A stretch of 64,000 bases of DNA from Misgurnus anguillicaudatus (GCF_027580225.2 NC_073355.2:18481501-18545500), one strand, 5' to 3'. Positions 32,001 through 41,939 are shown, counted from the stretch's first letter. Notes: a model not told the origin generated them from the sequence alone. Program-made: numbers and translations.

Positions 32001-35000
32001 AACTGAAACTGCACACTCTAAAAAAGAATGTGTTATTTTTTATTTCCACCTACCCAGCTAGAAATAAAAAGTTCTAAGAACGTTCCCTGAAAGTTCCCAA
32101 TGTTCCCAAAAACATTCTGCCAACGTCAAAAGCGGCCAGTTTTTTTTAAGTTCTAGGAACGTTTCTGTTGTCTGAACGTTAGAGTAATGTTACATTTTAC
32201 CATTTTTAAACGTTATGACAATGTCATGTTTTAATGTTCACACAATGTTTAAAACAACAACTGTTTATTATATTGACTTGTTTAATTGTTATGTAAATGA
32301 TAGAGAAACATTGCATTTTATTATTTAGAAAACATTATTTCTGTATGTTCAGTAAATATATTGCTGTAAAAAACTCAATTCACTTACTAGGTTTAGATGT
32401 TGATGTTTTGTTTCATTTTAAGTCACCCTTATTGTGATTCGTGCTTGTTTTAGTTGGTCTCTTGACACTTGACTTTTGTCTGCTAGTTTTTTCCTGGTTG
32501 TGATAACTCTGTGTTAATGCACCACATTTGTTATGAAAAGTTAATAGTGTATTTCTGTGGTTGTTGGTACATAATGGTAAAGATCATCACCTAGTTCATT
32601 TACTAATCAAAAGTTTATTTTCTGCCAATAATGTATGTTAGATCCAACTCTTTCACAGCAGTTTGTCGTTGAGGAGTTTTGGAAACTTTGGACAAAAATG
32701 TCCAATGTATGGTTGGGATGCACAAACATCAAGAATCAGACTGTGAATCTCAACCATGGTGACAAATAAAATTGTTAAAAAAATCCTTATTTATCCATGC
32801 TGCAGTGCATGCTGGGAGTCCTGAATGAGATTTGTAATTTGTTAATACCCAGCATGCATTGCAGCATGAAGTTTTTCATTTAATTGTCACCATGATTGAG
32901 ATTCATAGTCTGATTCTTGATGTTTGTGCATCCCAGTTATACAGCAGATATTTTTTTGTCCAAATTTTCTAAAACTCCTTAATGACAAACAGCTGGGAAA
33001 GTGCTGGATCTCATTTGCATTTTTGACAGAGAATGAACTTTTGATTAGTAAATGAATTAGGTGATGATCTTTACCATTATGTACCAAACACCACAGAATT
33101 ACACTATTACCTTTCATAACAAATGTGGTTCATTAACACAAAGTTACCACAACCAGGAAAAAACTAGAAAGCAAAAAGTCAAGTGTCAAGAGACCAACTA
33201 AAACAAACAATAATCACAATAAGGGTGACTTAAAATGAAACAAACATCAACATCTAAACCTAATAAGTGAATTGAGTTTTCTACAGCAATGTATTTGCTG
33301 CATACAGAAGTGGTGTTTTATAAAATGGTGGAATGCAATGTTTCTCTATCCTTTGCATGGCAGTTGAACAGGTCAATGTAGTGGACAGTTGTTGTTTTGA
33401 ACATTGTTTGAACGTTGAAACATGACATTGTCATGACGTTTAAAAATGGTAGGGTGTAACATTGCTCTAGCGTTCAGACAACAGAGACGTTCCTGGAACT
33501 TGAAGGGAGCTGGCCGCTTTTGGCGTTGGCGGGGTGTTTTTGGGAGCATTCGGGAGCTTTCAGGGAACGTTCTTGGAACTTTTTATTTCTAGCTGGGTAT
33601 TCATTTAATGTAGGGTTCTCCAGCCCTGCTCCTCGTGAGTTGCCGTTCTTCAGATTTTAGCTATCAAACACTAGTGAACCAACTAATCAAGGTGTACAGG
33701 GTTGCTTGATAATTACAGACAGGAGGTCTGAAGTCTGCAGGATGGTCCGCTCCACCAGCTTGATTTTTTTCCCAAACCAGTTCAGATAGGAGTTTTTCTT
33801 AAACATGATCTCAGGGGCAGAAAGAAATATGATTGATTCACAAAAATGACCAATGAAAGTGCTTGTTGATGTTTTAAGCCCTCAACCGGAGGTGTGATTT
33901 TTTTTTCCCCAAACCAGTTCAGATAGGAGTTTTACTTAAACATGATCTCAGGGGCAGAAAGAAATTTGATTGGTTCACAAAAATGACCAATGAAAGTCCT
34001 CAACCGGAGCCTTCAAGGCATCTTCTGCAGTGAAGCAGTTCGAGCTCAACGTTGGTCAGGTGAGTAGCGCAGATGGTTAGATAGGAATGTGACTGGTTTT
34101 GTATTCAGCTCGAAATGTTGAGCGTTTAAGTTACGTGTTTCCACGTTGGTTACTCAATTGATTTTCCTATGTTCTTACCAGTGTTGCTTGGGATTGGGGT
34201 TACATCAACTTTCTGTTACATAAAATGACATCCAAACCCAACTCTAACCCCAACATCAAGTGAAAACAGTTTATATTTCTGACAAATAAATGTATAAACC
34301 ACTGCCATTCTAACCCAAACCCAACTTCATCCTCATGCGAAAAGTTCAAAAAAAAAAAAAAACACAAATCTAACCTCAATTCCAAGTGACAATGGTTTGA
34401 AAAAAATTGAGTAACCAATACATGAAACTGTCACGAAAAAGAAAGTCGTGGGAGGTAGGTTAAACCTGAGACAGCGGGGTAAGTCCAGCCTGTTTCAGAA
34501 GGAGAGATAACTTATACTCAGAGTCTGTTTCTGGAGTAACTTACTCTTTGAACCGAACCTGGTCGGGAGCAGGTTTTATGCTGTAAACTCAGAGTTTCTT
34601 GTGGTCTCCTCCCCATTTTTAAAGGAGTAGCGGTGTTTAATCTTGTTAGTTGCTTCAGTACATTCATTCATTGCGCTCATTTTTATTACGTACACTGTAA
34701 AATATGTTTTTAGCTGTCTTTAAGTTATATTTAAAGGGGACATATTATGAAAATCTGACTTTTTCCATGTTTAAGTGCTATAATTGTGTCCCCAGTGCTT
34801 CTATCAACCTAGAACATGTTAAAAAGATCAACCCAATAACTTAGTTTTGGTAAACCATTTTCTGCAAGCATGTGAAAAAATAGGTCATTGTAATTTGGCC
34901 CTTATTGTGATGTCAGAATAAGGTAATACCGCCCCCTTTATCTGCACTATCCAACCACAGCACAACCATTTAGTATGGAGAGAAAGAGAGAAATAAAATA

Positions 35001-38000
35001 TTTCACAGCACAATTGAGTTTCAATTGCAACAAACCACCATCATTGTGATCAGTGGTTGCACTTCATCCGCTCATTTGCATTTTAAATGACACACCCAAA
35101 ACGGCACACTTTTGCTCAGACCTATTTTAGACTTAGTTTACATCTTAAAAAAGATCTCATAATATGTCCCCTTTAAATTGCCAGTGCAAATCATTTTACC
35201 TTAGTGCTTTATATATTTTATAAATTACACATAAATTTAAACAAAAAAATAAAAATTAAACAGTATATTTAAATGACCAAGCCAATTTGATATACTTATG
35301 TGCAGAGACCGTCTAAGTGACTGAAATTTAAAGTGCTTTTATAGAGGATCCTGTAGATGGTGATGCTGCATTTATTTGTAGGAAGTTAAATTTATGATGG
35401 GAGAGGATTTTGAGACCCGAGTGGATTTTTGTCATATCCACTTGCATTTATGTGAGCGGTATTATTTTTCTTTGCGATCATTTTAGATATATTAATATCA
35501 TTACATGACTAATATCAGCATTTGTGGTCGTGCTCTTACATCTGAACAGTTGCCTTTACATTTCGTCTGTATCCCCTCCTCATTATCGCTAGTCTAGTGG
35601 GTAGTGCTGTGCGCAGTGGTTAGGGCAGACGTATTGTCGACGACATGAGTTTGAATACTTTCTGTCTTTCTGTTTTATTCATGACAAACATTTGTAAAGT
35701 TAGCCTTTAATGCCCAAGTATTATGCCTAATTTCATTTTTAGCTGCTATCTTTTTGTCCATGAGATTGCATCTGCATTAAAATGGATATAATAATGTACA
35801 GTCCTCAGTTTATTTACTTATATTTTTACCGTGATGAATAAGTAAATGTACGCATTTACTAGAGTAGCAATTTCCAACAAATATATATTTTTCTTCAAAA
35901 TATATGCTGGTAGTTGCTGTACACTTGCAGCAACACTTTCAGTTTTAGTAGTAAAAAGGATTAAGACCTCTTTGTCATGTGCTGTTGCCATGGTAAATCG
36001 TAGTATCGGAGCTATCGGTGGTTGCCTAGTTACGCACGCCACGACTGTTAACAATATTTCATTCATTCTTATAACTTATATCCAATATAATTTTATTTAC
36101 TATTCCCATCTTTTTTTCTCATTGTTTTTTTTCCTTAGCCCACATACAACGAAGAATGACGGCCCTACAGTGGCCCAGTTCTGGATTACAGACAATAGCC
36201 CATAACTGGCCCAGACTTGGGCCAGAACAGGCCCTACAAAAAAGCCTACGATGGCCCTTTTTCTGGGCATAGCCTTAGGGCACCATGCAGGTTTGCTCAC
36301 AGGCGAAACGTTGGCCCCTTAGCGTTGGCCCTGCATCCCCAGGAAGCCCTTATACAGCAAAACCCCCAGAGTTAAATAAACACTTCTGGATGTATATATT
36401 GTACAAACCTTACAGAGTGTTAAAAAGTAACACTGAAGCAGAATTAAAAGCTCTGTTATTCTCTCTCTCGCCGTCTCTGTCTGGAACCTGGAATTGCATT
36501 TTGCATCTTTTCTCGTGGAGTCATTTTCTTAACTTGGTTTTGGATTTTGTTTCATTTGAAGTCGCAATTGTTGTGATTAGTTTTTGTTTAAGTGGGGCTC
36601 TTGATCATTGACTTTTTGAGTGCTAGCTTTTCCGTGGTTGTGTTACCTTTGTGTTTATAGTGTAAAACATTTGTTTTGGTACTGTAATAGTGCAATTTCG
36701 TGGTGGTTGGTACATAATAGTGAAGATCATCATCTAATTGATTTACTAATCACAAGTTTCTTATCTGTCAATCATGTATTTGAAATCCAGCGCTGTCACA
36801 GCAGTTTGTCATTAATGAATTTCAGAAAAAAAATTAACCGCTTTATATTTCGCAATTAGAAAAATCAAGAATCAGGGTATGAATCTCAACCGTGGTGACA
36901 AAGAAAATAGTAAAAAGTTCATTAGGTATCCATGCTGCAGTGCATGATGGGAGTCCTGGATGAGATTTGTAATTTGTTGATACCCAGCATGCATTGCAGG
37001 ATGAAGTTTTTCATTTTATTGTCACCATCATTGTGATTCATACTCTGATTCTTGATGTTTGTGTGTCTCTGTTACGCACCAGTTAATTTTAAGTGTCAGT
37101 GTTTCAAAATTCTTCAGAATAACAAACTGCTATGAGAGAGCTGGATCTCATACTGTAGTATCACATTATTGTCAGAGAAAGATGCTTCTGATAAGTCTTC
37201 AAAAATTAAATTAATACATACGTTATCTAGTTGATGATGTTTAGGTTTTATTAACAGTGCAAACCACCATCAAATAATTGCTCTATTGTTCTTCCCTGCT
37301 GTAAACAACATGTCTTAAAAACACAAAGTTAAAGCAGTCAAGAAACTAATTAAGATAAGAGTCAAGAGTCAAGTTCATCTACAACAAACACTGATCACAA
37401 TAAGGGTGACTTTAAATGAAACAAAATCTAAACCTAATGTAAGAAAATGACTCTACAAGTAAGATGTAAAATGCAATTTTAGGTTTCAGACAGAGATGGT
37501 GAGAGAGAGGATAACAGAGCTTTTAATTCTGCTTCAGTGTTAATTTTTAACACTATGTAAGATTGGGACAATATTTACATTTAGCAGTGTTCATTTAACT
37601 CTGGGGGTTTGTGCTGCATGAGGGCTTCCTGGGGACTGCCCATGCAAGGGCCATCGTAGTCTTGTTTGTAGGGCCTGTTCTGGCCCAGTTATGGGCTATT
37701 GTCTGTAATCCAGAACTGGCCCCCTGTAGGGCCGTCATTCTTCGTTGTATCTGGGCCGAGGAAAACTCTTTGTGTGGGCCGGAGCTGGGCCGGAACAAAA
37801 TTGCTATCTGGGGGGTTGTGGGCAATATTAGCCGTTAGAGTGTGCATTAATCTGCACTTCGAATTCTAACCGGAAATAGTAGACCATCCAGGTATCTTTG
37901 GGATACTCATTTCAACATACTATGATTTGGGACATACTAATTCTAGTTTCGAATATTATTTAGAACGGATAGTATGCGAATTGGGATTCAGCAAGAGTTA

Positions 38001-39981
38001 ACCTACTTAGAGTCGATTGAACTAACTCAGATCAGCTGTTCTGTAACTGAAAACTCAGAGTTTCCTTTCTCCGAGTAAGTCAACTCATCAGAGTTTAAGT
38101 TTTAACTCAGAGTTGGTTGAACCTCCTTATTGAAACGGGCCCCTGGTATGTTGTTTTTTTCAGCAGGGCAGTATGTTTACTAACAACACAAACAGCACAA
38201 TTGTTATTTCTCCTGCTCGTGTTTCAATGACTCTCTCATAGTCCAGTCTCCTTGAAGTAATCAGGACAGAAGTGGTTGAAAGTGGACAAAAGAGACTGAT
38301 AAAAACACCAGGTGTGAACAGGAATGTGTCCGTCTCTCATCCACTTGTGATCCGATCGACCAAAACACATCTTAATACCAGGTGTAAACAGTCTCTAAGT
38401 TCTGCCATAAATATAATGTATAATCTTTGTGGTCCACAAAAGATGTGATTGGTTCACTATGAAACTCTCTCCAAGACAAGAGAAATGAGAGAAATTTAAC
38501 TTTAATTAAACTAATGTAACCCATTTTTGCTATAATGGTTTGCTGTTGTTGTCACAGGGATTTACTGCATTGGGGTTTTCTCACTTATTGGCATAAGTAT
38601 TCTGGAGACCATCTTTGTGACTATTCTGATTGCTAAAGGAGGAGAGACCAAACCAGTAACACCAACAGAAAGCGGAGTAGATGTAACTGTTCAACATGGT
38701 AAGAGTCAACACAGCAATTAACGGCGGAGTGCACAATATCTGAAAAACGCTTTGGAAAAGAGAGTCGGCCCGACTACCAAAATACACTTGTAGCAAATCA
38801 GCAGTAAGGGGCGTGTCTACTAACCGTCATCGTTGCCTGGGTTGCATATGTGTGGGGCAGGTCTATCAATTGAAGATTCTATTGGGGTAGGGGCGTGTTT
38901 GTTTAGGTGATTTCAAATGTCAACATTGGCTTTCAGAGATCATGGACCCTGACTTTAAATATAAGAAACATTGTCTAATCTTTAGTTTTATCACAAACTA
39001 AGATTACACAAATTAGGTATTCCGAAATATACTGAAAAGTCACCATATAGTAACCACTACATAACCAAAACCACACACCACCTACAATTGCCACAGTGGA
39101 CAACATACAGTAAATGAACTTGACTAATTCCTTAGCTAAAGATGTTACAGCTTGCTTAAGTAAGGAAAAATTTATGACGGGACGTTGAATTATTCGAAGG
39201 TGATGTGAATTATTTTAAAATAATTCAAAGGACTGGATTATTATACCACCACAGTTACCACAAACATTGCTATGGTGGCTATTTTAAGACATCTGACAGC
39301 TGAGGTGTGCGTTTTACAAAAAAATAAACATTTCTCAACCAATCAGAATAAAGCATTCAGACGCCCTAAGGTATTAAAACATTATACACCTTGCCAAGAA
39401 GTTCTTTACAGTTTGTGCAGCTGTTCACATAGGGTCATGTTAATGTGTACATAAATGAATTTGTCACAATAACTTTCCCCAGTCACCTTTAGTTAGTTCA
39501 ATTTAGAAACATATTTAAAAATATGTAAATAAAAATTGTTAAAATTTTTTACATTTTTTATTAAAATATTTTAATGTAAAGCTGCTTTGCTCCAATGCAC
39601 GTTGTGAAATGTACAACAGAACTGAACAAGTTGGACTGAAAATGTCAAAATTAAGTTTTCATTTCAAAAATAGGAATCATATACAAAACTATATGCTGAC
39701 CAGAACCATGGCTTGTACTTCTTTCCACAGATGGTGTAAAAGACTTGCATAACTCTCTAGACACAGTTAGCGGTAGAACTGAACAGATGACATCTACACA
39801 CGAAATTCTGAAGCAGATCCTCATGGAGTTTCGGGCTTTAACTCATCACCACCAACAACAAAAAGTCTCATCGTGCTGGACCTTAGCAGCAAGAATTGTA
39901 AATGTGATCTTTATTGTTCTTTACATAATCACCATTATTGTGTCTCTGTCCATTCTTGGCAAGGTTTGGTTTAAGTTTTAA
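19922..39981 (+). CDS. 5-HT3-receptor-like Cys-loop channel subunit, 3' part (five exons)
   Basis: Five GT-AG exons join in frame: 19922-20095, 20178-20338, 21064-21274, 38558-38698 and 39731-39981 (stop TAA 39979-39981). They encode about 310 residues of a pentameric ligand-gated ion channel of the plasma membrane. In order: the Cys-loop (CKMDLYMFPFDTQTC, 13 residues between the cysteines), the QGEWELL strand, the IRRRP stretch before M1, M1, M2, M3, a short intracellular loop of about 65 residues, M4 and the C-terminus. M2 keeps the 5-HT3-type cation pattern: Glu at -1', Lys 4', Leu 9' and Asp 20'. The loop-B Trp that serotonin receptors place after the Cys-loop is absent (IRSSGYS here), so the ligand is uncertain. 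The N-terminal exons are not seen; the first exon begins with the last base of a split codon. Intron 3 is 17.3 kb and packed with transposons. Family call is firm; the subtype (htr3-like against another orphan such as a ZACN relative) is not. Confidence 0.9.
20178..20338 (+). CDS. Receptor exon for the end of the ligand-binding domain
   Basis: Acceptor CCCACAG, donor AAG/GTACAG. It encodes DEELILCDFTDSESF, the QGEWELL strand conserved in 5-HT3-type subunits, and the loop-C region through HRMIYK. Loop C lacks the Tyr-Tyr pair of serotonin receptors; it reads QPIYTLFSQH. It joins the previous exon through a split Asp codon and ends between codons. An open frame continues into the intron to 20440 but the splice donor and homology end the exon at 20338. 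Confidence 0.88.
20475..20535. repeat. Degenerate (TATAG/TACAG)n repeat in intron
   Basis: A run of TATAGTA, TACAGTA and similar pentamers in receptor intron 2. The rest of that intron (20339-21063) shows no other feature. Confidence 0.8.
21064..21274 (+). CDS. Receptor exon with M1 and M2
   Basis: Acceptor ATATTGCAG, donor GTTG/GTAAGT. It encodes ITIRRRPLLYVINL, then M1 and the pore-lining M2 (EKLGLKVTLLLSISVLLL) followed by NDKLPSTA, close to the SDTLPATA of 5-HT3 subunits. Glu -1' and Asp 20' predict a cation channel. The exon ends after the first base of a Gly codon completed 17.3 kb downstream. Confidence 0.92.
21534..23482. mobile_element. Non-coding element with GGGGTCAAGCC ends (family M)
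   Basis: Starts GGGGTCAAGCCACGAAG and ends GGCTTGACCCCGG...TTGCAGCTATATTTA, so GGGGTCAAGC is inverted at the two sides. The interior has no coding capacity but repeats a block: a (C/T)ACTTTTTCGAACTCCT stretch twice, an AAACTTGGTATATGTCAT stretch, CAGTCATGACCTGAGG, and the GCCACCTAGTGGTCA motif six times. The start of another copy is at 63243. Superfamily not recognised. Confidence 0.7.
22155..23349 (-). promoter_or_regulatory. Six CTCF-like motifs in one orientation
   Basis: GCC(A/C)CCTAGTGGTCA or a close variant occurs at 22155-22172, 22428-22444, 22876-22891, 23092-23110, 23211-23230 and 23331-23349. Read on the minus strand this is TGACCACTAGGGGGC, close to the vertebrate CTCF core (CCACYAGGGGGCGC). 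All six point the same way and the last three are 120 bp apart. Binding is inferred from motif resemblance only. Confidence 0.55.
23705..24701 (+). pseudogene. DIRS Gag-like fragments
   Basis: Two frames, 23705-24088 and 24366-24701. The second has APVSQAVLFGKAVKEFPQQF followed by AQKQIKAIAHIMSRR, a pattern I associate with the Gag region of fish DIRS elements. The frames are not continuous. Identification rests on position ahead of RT and on this resemblance. Confidence 0.5.
25178..25560 (+). pseudogene. DIRS reverse-transcriptase C-terminal part
   Basis: Translating across frames gives LREKGVCILVYLDDWLVIAQ, including the YLDD catalytic motif of DIRS reverse transcriptases, then LTDVRVQSILTCLNTF and KLLGHMAAAAGVTLLGLL, the stretch between RT and RNase H. 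Stop codons interrupt it. The N-terminal half of the RT is not found between 24720 and 25170. Confidence 0.75.
25571..25798. mobile_element. Short foldback of family C type, AT duplication
   Basis: Ends CCCTGCAAGCAAGCCTA and its inverse, flanked by AT (25569-25570, 25799-25800). The interior shares AGGGCCAGC, GCAGGTTTGCTCA, GTTTATTTAACTCTGGGG and GGGCTTCCTGGGG with the longer element at 36139-37812, so it looks like a 228-bp internally deleted relative. It interrupts the DIRS element. Confidence 0.8.
25801..26291 (+). pseudogene. DIRS RNase H domain
   Basis: An open frame with VVCTDASNTGWGATYDG (first catalytic Asp), INCRERWAVYLAL (Glu), VLVHTDNTATVAYINRQGG (Asp) and IPGLLNTAGDALSRF (last Asp). 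This matches the RNase H of DIRS elements. The frame then breaks, though DLFASPEN-type sequence continues in another frame to about 26430. Confidence 0.8.
28606..30300. mobile_element. Foldback with CACTG ends, CT duplication
   Basis: Ends CACTGTTAAAAATAAACC and TTTTTTTTCAGTG, flanked by CT (28604-28605, 30301-30302). Removing it and one CT restores the LINE frame (YDSS-LKDSGN). The outer arm holds ACGGTAGAAAACCGGC. Another foldback (28969-30198) is nested inside. Confidence 0.8.
28969..30198. mobile_element. Foldback family I, nested copy
   Basis: Starts CACTGTAAAAAAATCAG and ends near TTTTTCACAGTG. It carries the shared core: AACGCAACAATGGTGACA, GCTGCAATGCATGCTGGG, TCATGCATTGTGACATG, and near 29610 ACACTAATCACAATAATGGTGAC. 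Matches the inverse of 5585-7539. The right border is approximate. Confidence 0.6.
31754..31916. repeat. Small foldback in intron
   Basis: AATGAAGGTAATTCAGTTGCAAAACT at the left is mirrored by GTTTGCAACTAATTTACCTTCAT at the right, and CAAAATAAATATTTGTA by TACAAATATTTATTTAGC inside. The arms are long and the loop is short. No target duplication assigned. Confidence 0.75.
32053..33597. mobile_element. Foldback family A, complete copy A1 (TA duplication)
   Basis: Ends CCCAGCTAGAAATAAAAAG and the inverse, flanked by TA (32051-32052, 33598-33599). The arms are near-perfect inverted repeats of roughly 750 bp, folding around CAGTGCATGCTGGGAGTCC / CCCAGCATGCATTGCAG at 32800-32865. No coding capacity. 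A second copy is at 50017-51564 and a solo arm at 45441-45757. Confidence 0.92.
33605..33764. repeat. hAT-like MITE fragment
   Basis: Contains GTTCTCCAGCCCTGCTCCT and GTCTGAAGTCTGCAGGATGG, resembling a widespread fish hAT MITE; the ends are not intact. Confidence 0.4.
33765..34005. repeat. Direct tandem duplication of about 130 bp
   Basis: CCCAAACCAGTTCAGATAGG through CCAATGAAAGT appears at about 33772-33872 and again at about 33908-33998 with few differences. The GTTTTAAGCCCTCAA segment next to it recurs at 45879. Confidence 0.85.
34030..34445. repeat. Interspersed repeat O, copy 1
   Basis: GTTGGTCAGGTGAGTAGCGC, GATAGGAATGTGACTG and a TTACTCAATTG block match 46840-47290. Both copies contain GAAAAGAAAGTCG-type sequence at the right. 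Superfamily unknown. Confidence 0.55.
34735..35172. mobile_element. TTAA-flanked MITE, AGGGGACATATTATGA ends
   Basis: Ends are inverted repeats flanked by TTAA (34731-34734, 35173-35176). Same family as 47427-47864 in the opposite orientation. Inserted in Harbinger derivative P. Confidence 0.9.
35586..35656 (+). other. tRNA-like sequence inside P copy 1
   Basis: TCGCTAGTCTAGTGGGTAG resembles a pol III A box, and GAGTTTGAATAC a decayed B box. The homologous segment in copy 2 is at 41940-42012. It does not fold as a proper tRNA and is read as a tRNA-derived piece of the transposon. Confidence 0.45.
36139..37812. mobile_element. Foldback family C
   Basis: Inverted arms: ACAACGAAGAATGACGGCC...CTGGATTACAGACAATAGCC at the left and its inverse at 37670-37750. 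Next come GTTTGCTCA, AGGGCTTCCTGGGG and GTTAAATAAACA blocks, then the same core as family A: GTTTTTGTTTAAGTGGGGCTC, GGTTGGTACATAATAGTG and the CATGCTGCAGTGCATGATGGG / CCCAGCATGCATTGCAG centre (36930-37000). The right end TTGCTATCTGGG recalls the terminus of family D; the left end seems truncated. Confidence 0.75.
38146..38557 (+). other. Receptor intron 3, right end, mostly unique
   Basis: No element ends found. A stretch with CACCAGGTGTGAACAGG and ACCAGGTGTAAACAG suggests a small repeat fragment (38305-38390). The splice acceptor follows a TTGCTGTTGTTGTCACAG tract. Confidence 0.5.
38558..38698 (+). CDS. Receptor exon with M3
   Basis: Acceptor GTCACAG, donor CATG/GTAAGA. It encodes IYCIGVFSLIGISILETIF, the M3 helix with the LETIF end typical of the family (LAETIF in 5-HT3A), then the start of the intracellular loop (AKGGETKPVTPTES). 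Splice phases match both neighbours. It lies between two direct copies of a Harbinger derivative (34451-38145 and 40025-42528). Confidence 0.9.
38699..39730 (+). other. Receptor intron 4, no gene seen
   Basis: A 1-kb intron without complete elements. A segment at 39170-39370 (AAATAATTCAAAGG, ACCAATCAGAATAAAGC) looks like a degraded repeat. No exon-like frame other than the flanking receptor exons. Confidence 0.5.
39731..39981 (+). CDS. Last receptor exon, MA helix, M4 and stop
   Basis: Acceptor TTTCCACAG. It encodes an amphipathic stretch (STHEILKQILMEF, then a His/Gln-rich run) corresponding to the pre-M4 MA helix, then a hydrophobic M4 (IVNVIFIVLYIITIIV) and a short tail ending in KF before TAA. 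The M3-M4 loop, about 65 residues, is shorter than the roughly 110 of mammalian 5-HT3A. A transposon begins about 44 bp after the stop, and no AATAAA is seen before it, so the natural 3' UTR has probably been replaced. Confidence 0.88.
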
Positions 39982-40427
39982 ACGGGACATTTCACAAGAT
40001 TTCTGAGTTTTCCATTTCAAAATGAGAGGTAGGTTAAACCTAAGACAGCGGAGTAAGTCAAGCCTGTTTCAGAAGGAAAGGTAACTTATACTCAGAGTCT
40101 GTTTCCGGAGTAACTTACACTCTGAACGTAACCTGGTCGGGAGCAGGTTTTATCCTGTAAACTCTGAGTTTCTTGGGGTCTCCTCCCCATTTTTAAAGGA
40201 GTAGCGGTGTTTAATCTTGTTAGTTGCTTTAGTACATTCATTCATTGCGCACATTTTTATTACATACACTGTAAAATATGTTTTTAGCTGTCTTTAAGTT
40301 ATAATCAAATTCCCAGTGCAAATCATTACTTAGTGCTTTATAAATTTTATCTTTATAAATTACACTTAAATAAAAAAAAATTAAACAGTATATTGAAATG
40401 ACAAGTAAAGCCAATTTTATATACTTA

Positions 40428-41650
40428 CACTCTGAAAAATGATGTGTTGGATTTACTTGAAGTGTATATGCACCATTTTTGCATCGCACTTTTTAGGTGT
40501 TCCCAACTTTGATAGTTTTGCTTAGAATTAACAAGAAAACCTGTGTTTTATGTACTTAAATTTTTAAGTAAAGAATGTTGATGAACTCAAATATTTAAGT
40601 TCATGTAACACATGTTTTCTTGTTTATTTTAGGTGGAATTGTTCCAGGTTGGGATTGCTTAAAATATATATGCACCATTTTTGCATCACACTTTTTAAGT
40701 AAATCTAACACATATTTTAGAGTGAAGTTGGAGCAATTTAGTATACCCAATTCAGCTAATCTGCATGTTTTGGACTGTGGGCATGTACACAGAAAGGTCT
40801 CCTGAACAAAGTCTTTGTCTGACTTAGCTCTTGCTTGAATCAGTGACCTTTTTGCTGTAAGAAACAATGATGCGCGCTAACCCACTGTGTTGCCCTCTAC
40901 ACTGAGCACACACTTCTCAATCATGGTAACAATGAACATAATTTTTTCAAAATAACTCTAAATACAACATATAACTAACATTAACAACATATCAACATAA
41001 ATAAACCCAGCAAACATTAAAACAGTCATCTTTTTTAGTAAATATTAACCAAAGAAGTGAACATGTCGCAATGCATGCTGGGAACTATTCAGACCATTGT
41101 TTTTTTTTAAATTGCTTGTTCAGATTACTCAATTTGGCAAGTTGGGTAAACAAATTGGACAAAAACTTAAAACTCCAGTCAACAAATGATATTTGTTAAC
41201 AGGATGATTATGCTTATTTCATTCAGTGAACACAAATTAATGAACTGATGCCCTTCAACAAGAAAAACTTTGTTTTTTGTTTTTGTTAAAAGAACATTTT
41301 AAAGTTGGATTTTTTTTACAGGGCATGTGCTTTACAAAATGGCTACGACAGATGTCATAATTTTTGGCTGGAAAGGCATCATGGGAAATCACGTGGCTCT
41401 ATAGTTACTTAAAATGTTATGCTAGATTTACTTAATTTTGATGCACTTGTTATAGTAGTTAGCATTACTTATGTTTTTTCATTTTATTTTTGGATACATT
41501 TAAGTTCACCTGGTAACTTAAATTTTTGTGTTACACATACTAAATATGGTAAGTAGAGGTTGAAAAGTTATAAATACTAAGTTTTTTGTGTTTAATCCAA
41601 TTACTTTCATAAGTTATGGTTGTTCAGCCAACGAATCGTTTTTTAGAGTG
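40428..41650. mobile_element. Foldback family Y, CACTCTGAAAAA ends
   Basis: Ends CACTCTGAAAAA and TTTTTTAGAGTG with TA on both sides (40426-40427, 41651-41652); the empty site is seen in P copy 1. Its interior resembles family F (GTCTTTGTCTGACTTAG, ACAATGATGCGCGCTAAC, and GTCGCAATGCATGCTGGGAAC at 41066). A TATATGCACCATTTTTGCATC stretch is repeated directly at about 40467 and 40666. Confidence 0.75.
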
Positions 41651-41670
41651 TAGGTGCAGAGACCGTCTTA

Positions 41671-41815
41671 GTGGCTAAAATTGTAAGTGCTTTTATAGAG
41701 GATCCTGAAGATGATGATGCTGAATTCATTTGTAGGAATTTCCATTTATGTTGCAAGAGGATTTTGAGACCCCAAGTGGATTTCTGTCATATCCAGTTGC
41801 ATTTATGTGAGCTGA
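41671..41815 (+). pseudogene. HARBI1-like transposase fragment
   Basis: The frame reads FIEDPEDDDAEFICRNFHLCCKRILRPQVDF, resembling the N-terminal region of Harbinger (HARBI1-type) transposases, where an acidic stretch is followed by a RxxF/Y...RILRPRxDF pattern. Only about 50 residues remain and the DDE core is missing. The same segment in copy 1 (about 35320-35455) is more decayed. Confidence 0.4.
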
Positions 41816-41939
41816 ATATTTTTATTTTTTTTGCAGTCATTTTAGAAATATAAATATCCTTACATCATTAATATCAGTCTTTGTGGTGCTCCTACATCTA
41901 AAAAGTTACCTTGACATTTCTTATGAACACACTCGTCAT

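Larger units (their letters stand above)
34451..38145 (+). mobile_element. Harbinger derivative P, copy 1 (with insertions)
   Basis: Matches copy 2 (40025-42528) in the same orientation along its length: GGTAGGTTAAACCTGAGACAG at the left, the GTGCAGAGACCGTCTAAGTG block, a tRNA-like piece, and TCAGAGTTGGTTGAACCTCC at the right. A diverged transposase relic lies near 35330-35455. A TTAA MITE (34735-35172) and foldback C (36139-37812) are inserted. Confidence 0.7.

Noticed and set aside
34200..34418. 72-residue minus-strand frame
   Set aside because: Low-complexity Phe/Leu-rich translation of an interspersed repeat containing poly-A.
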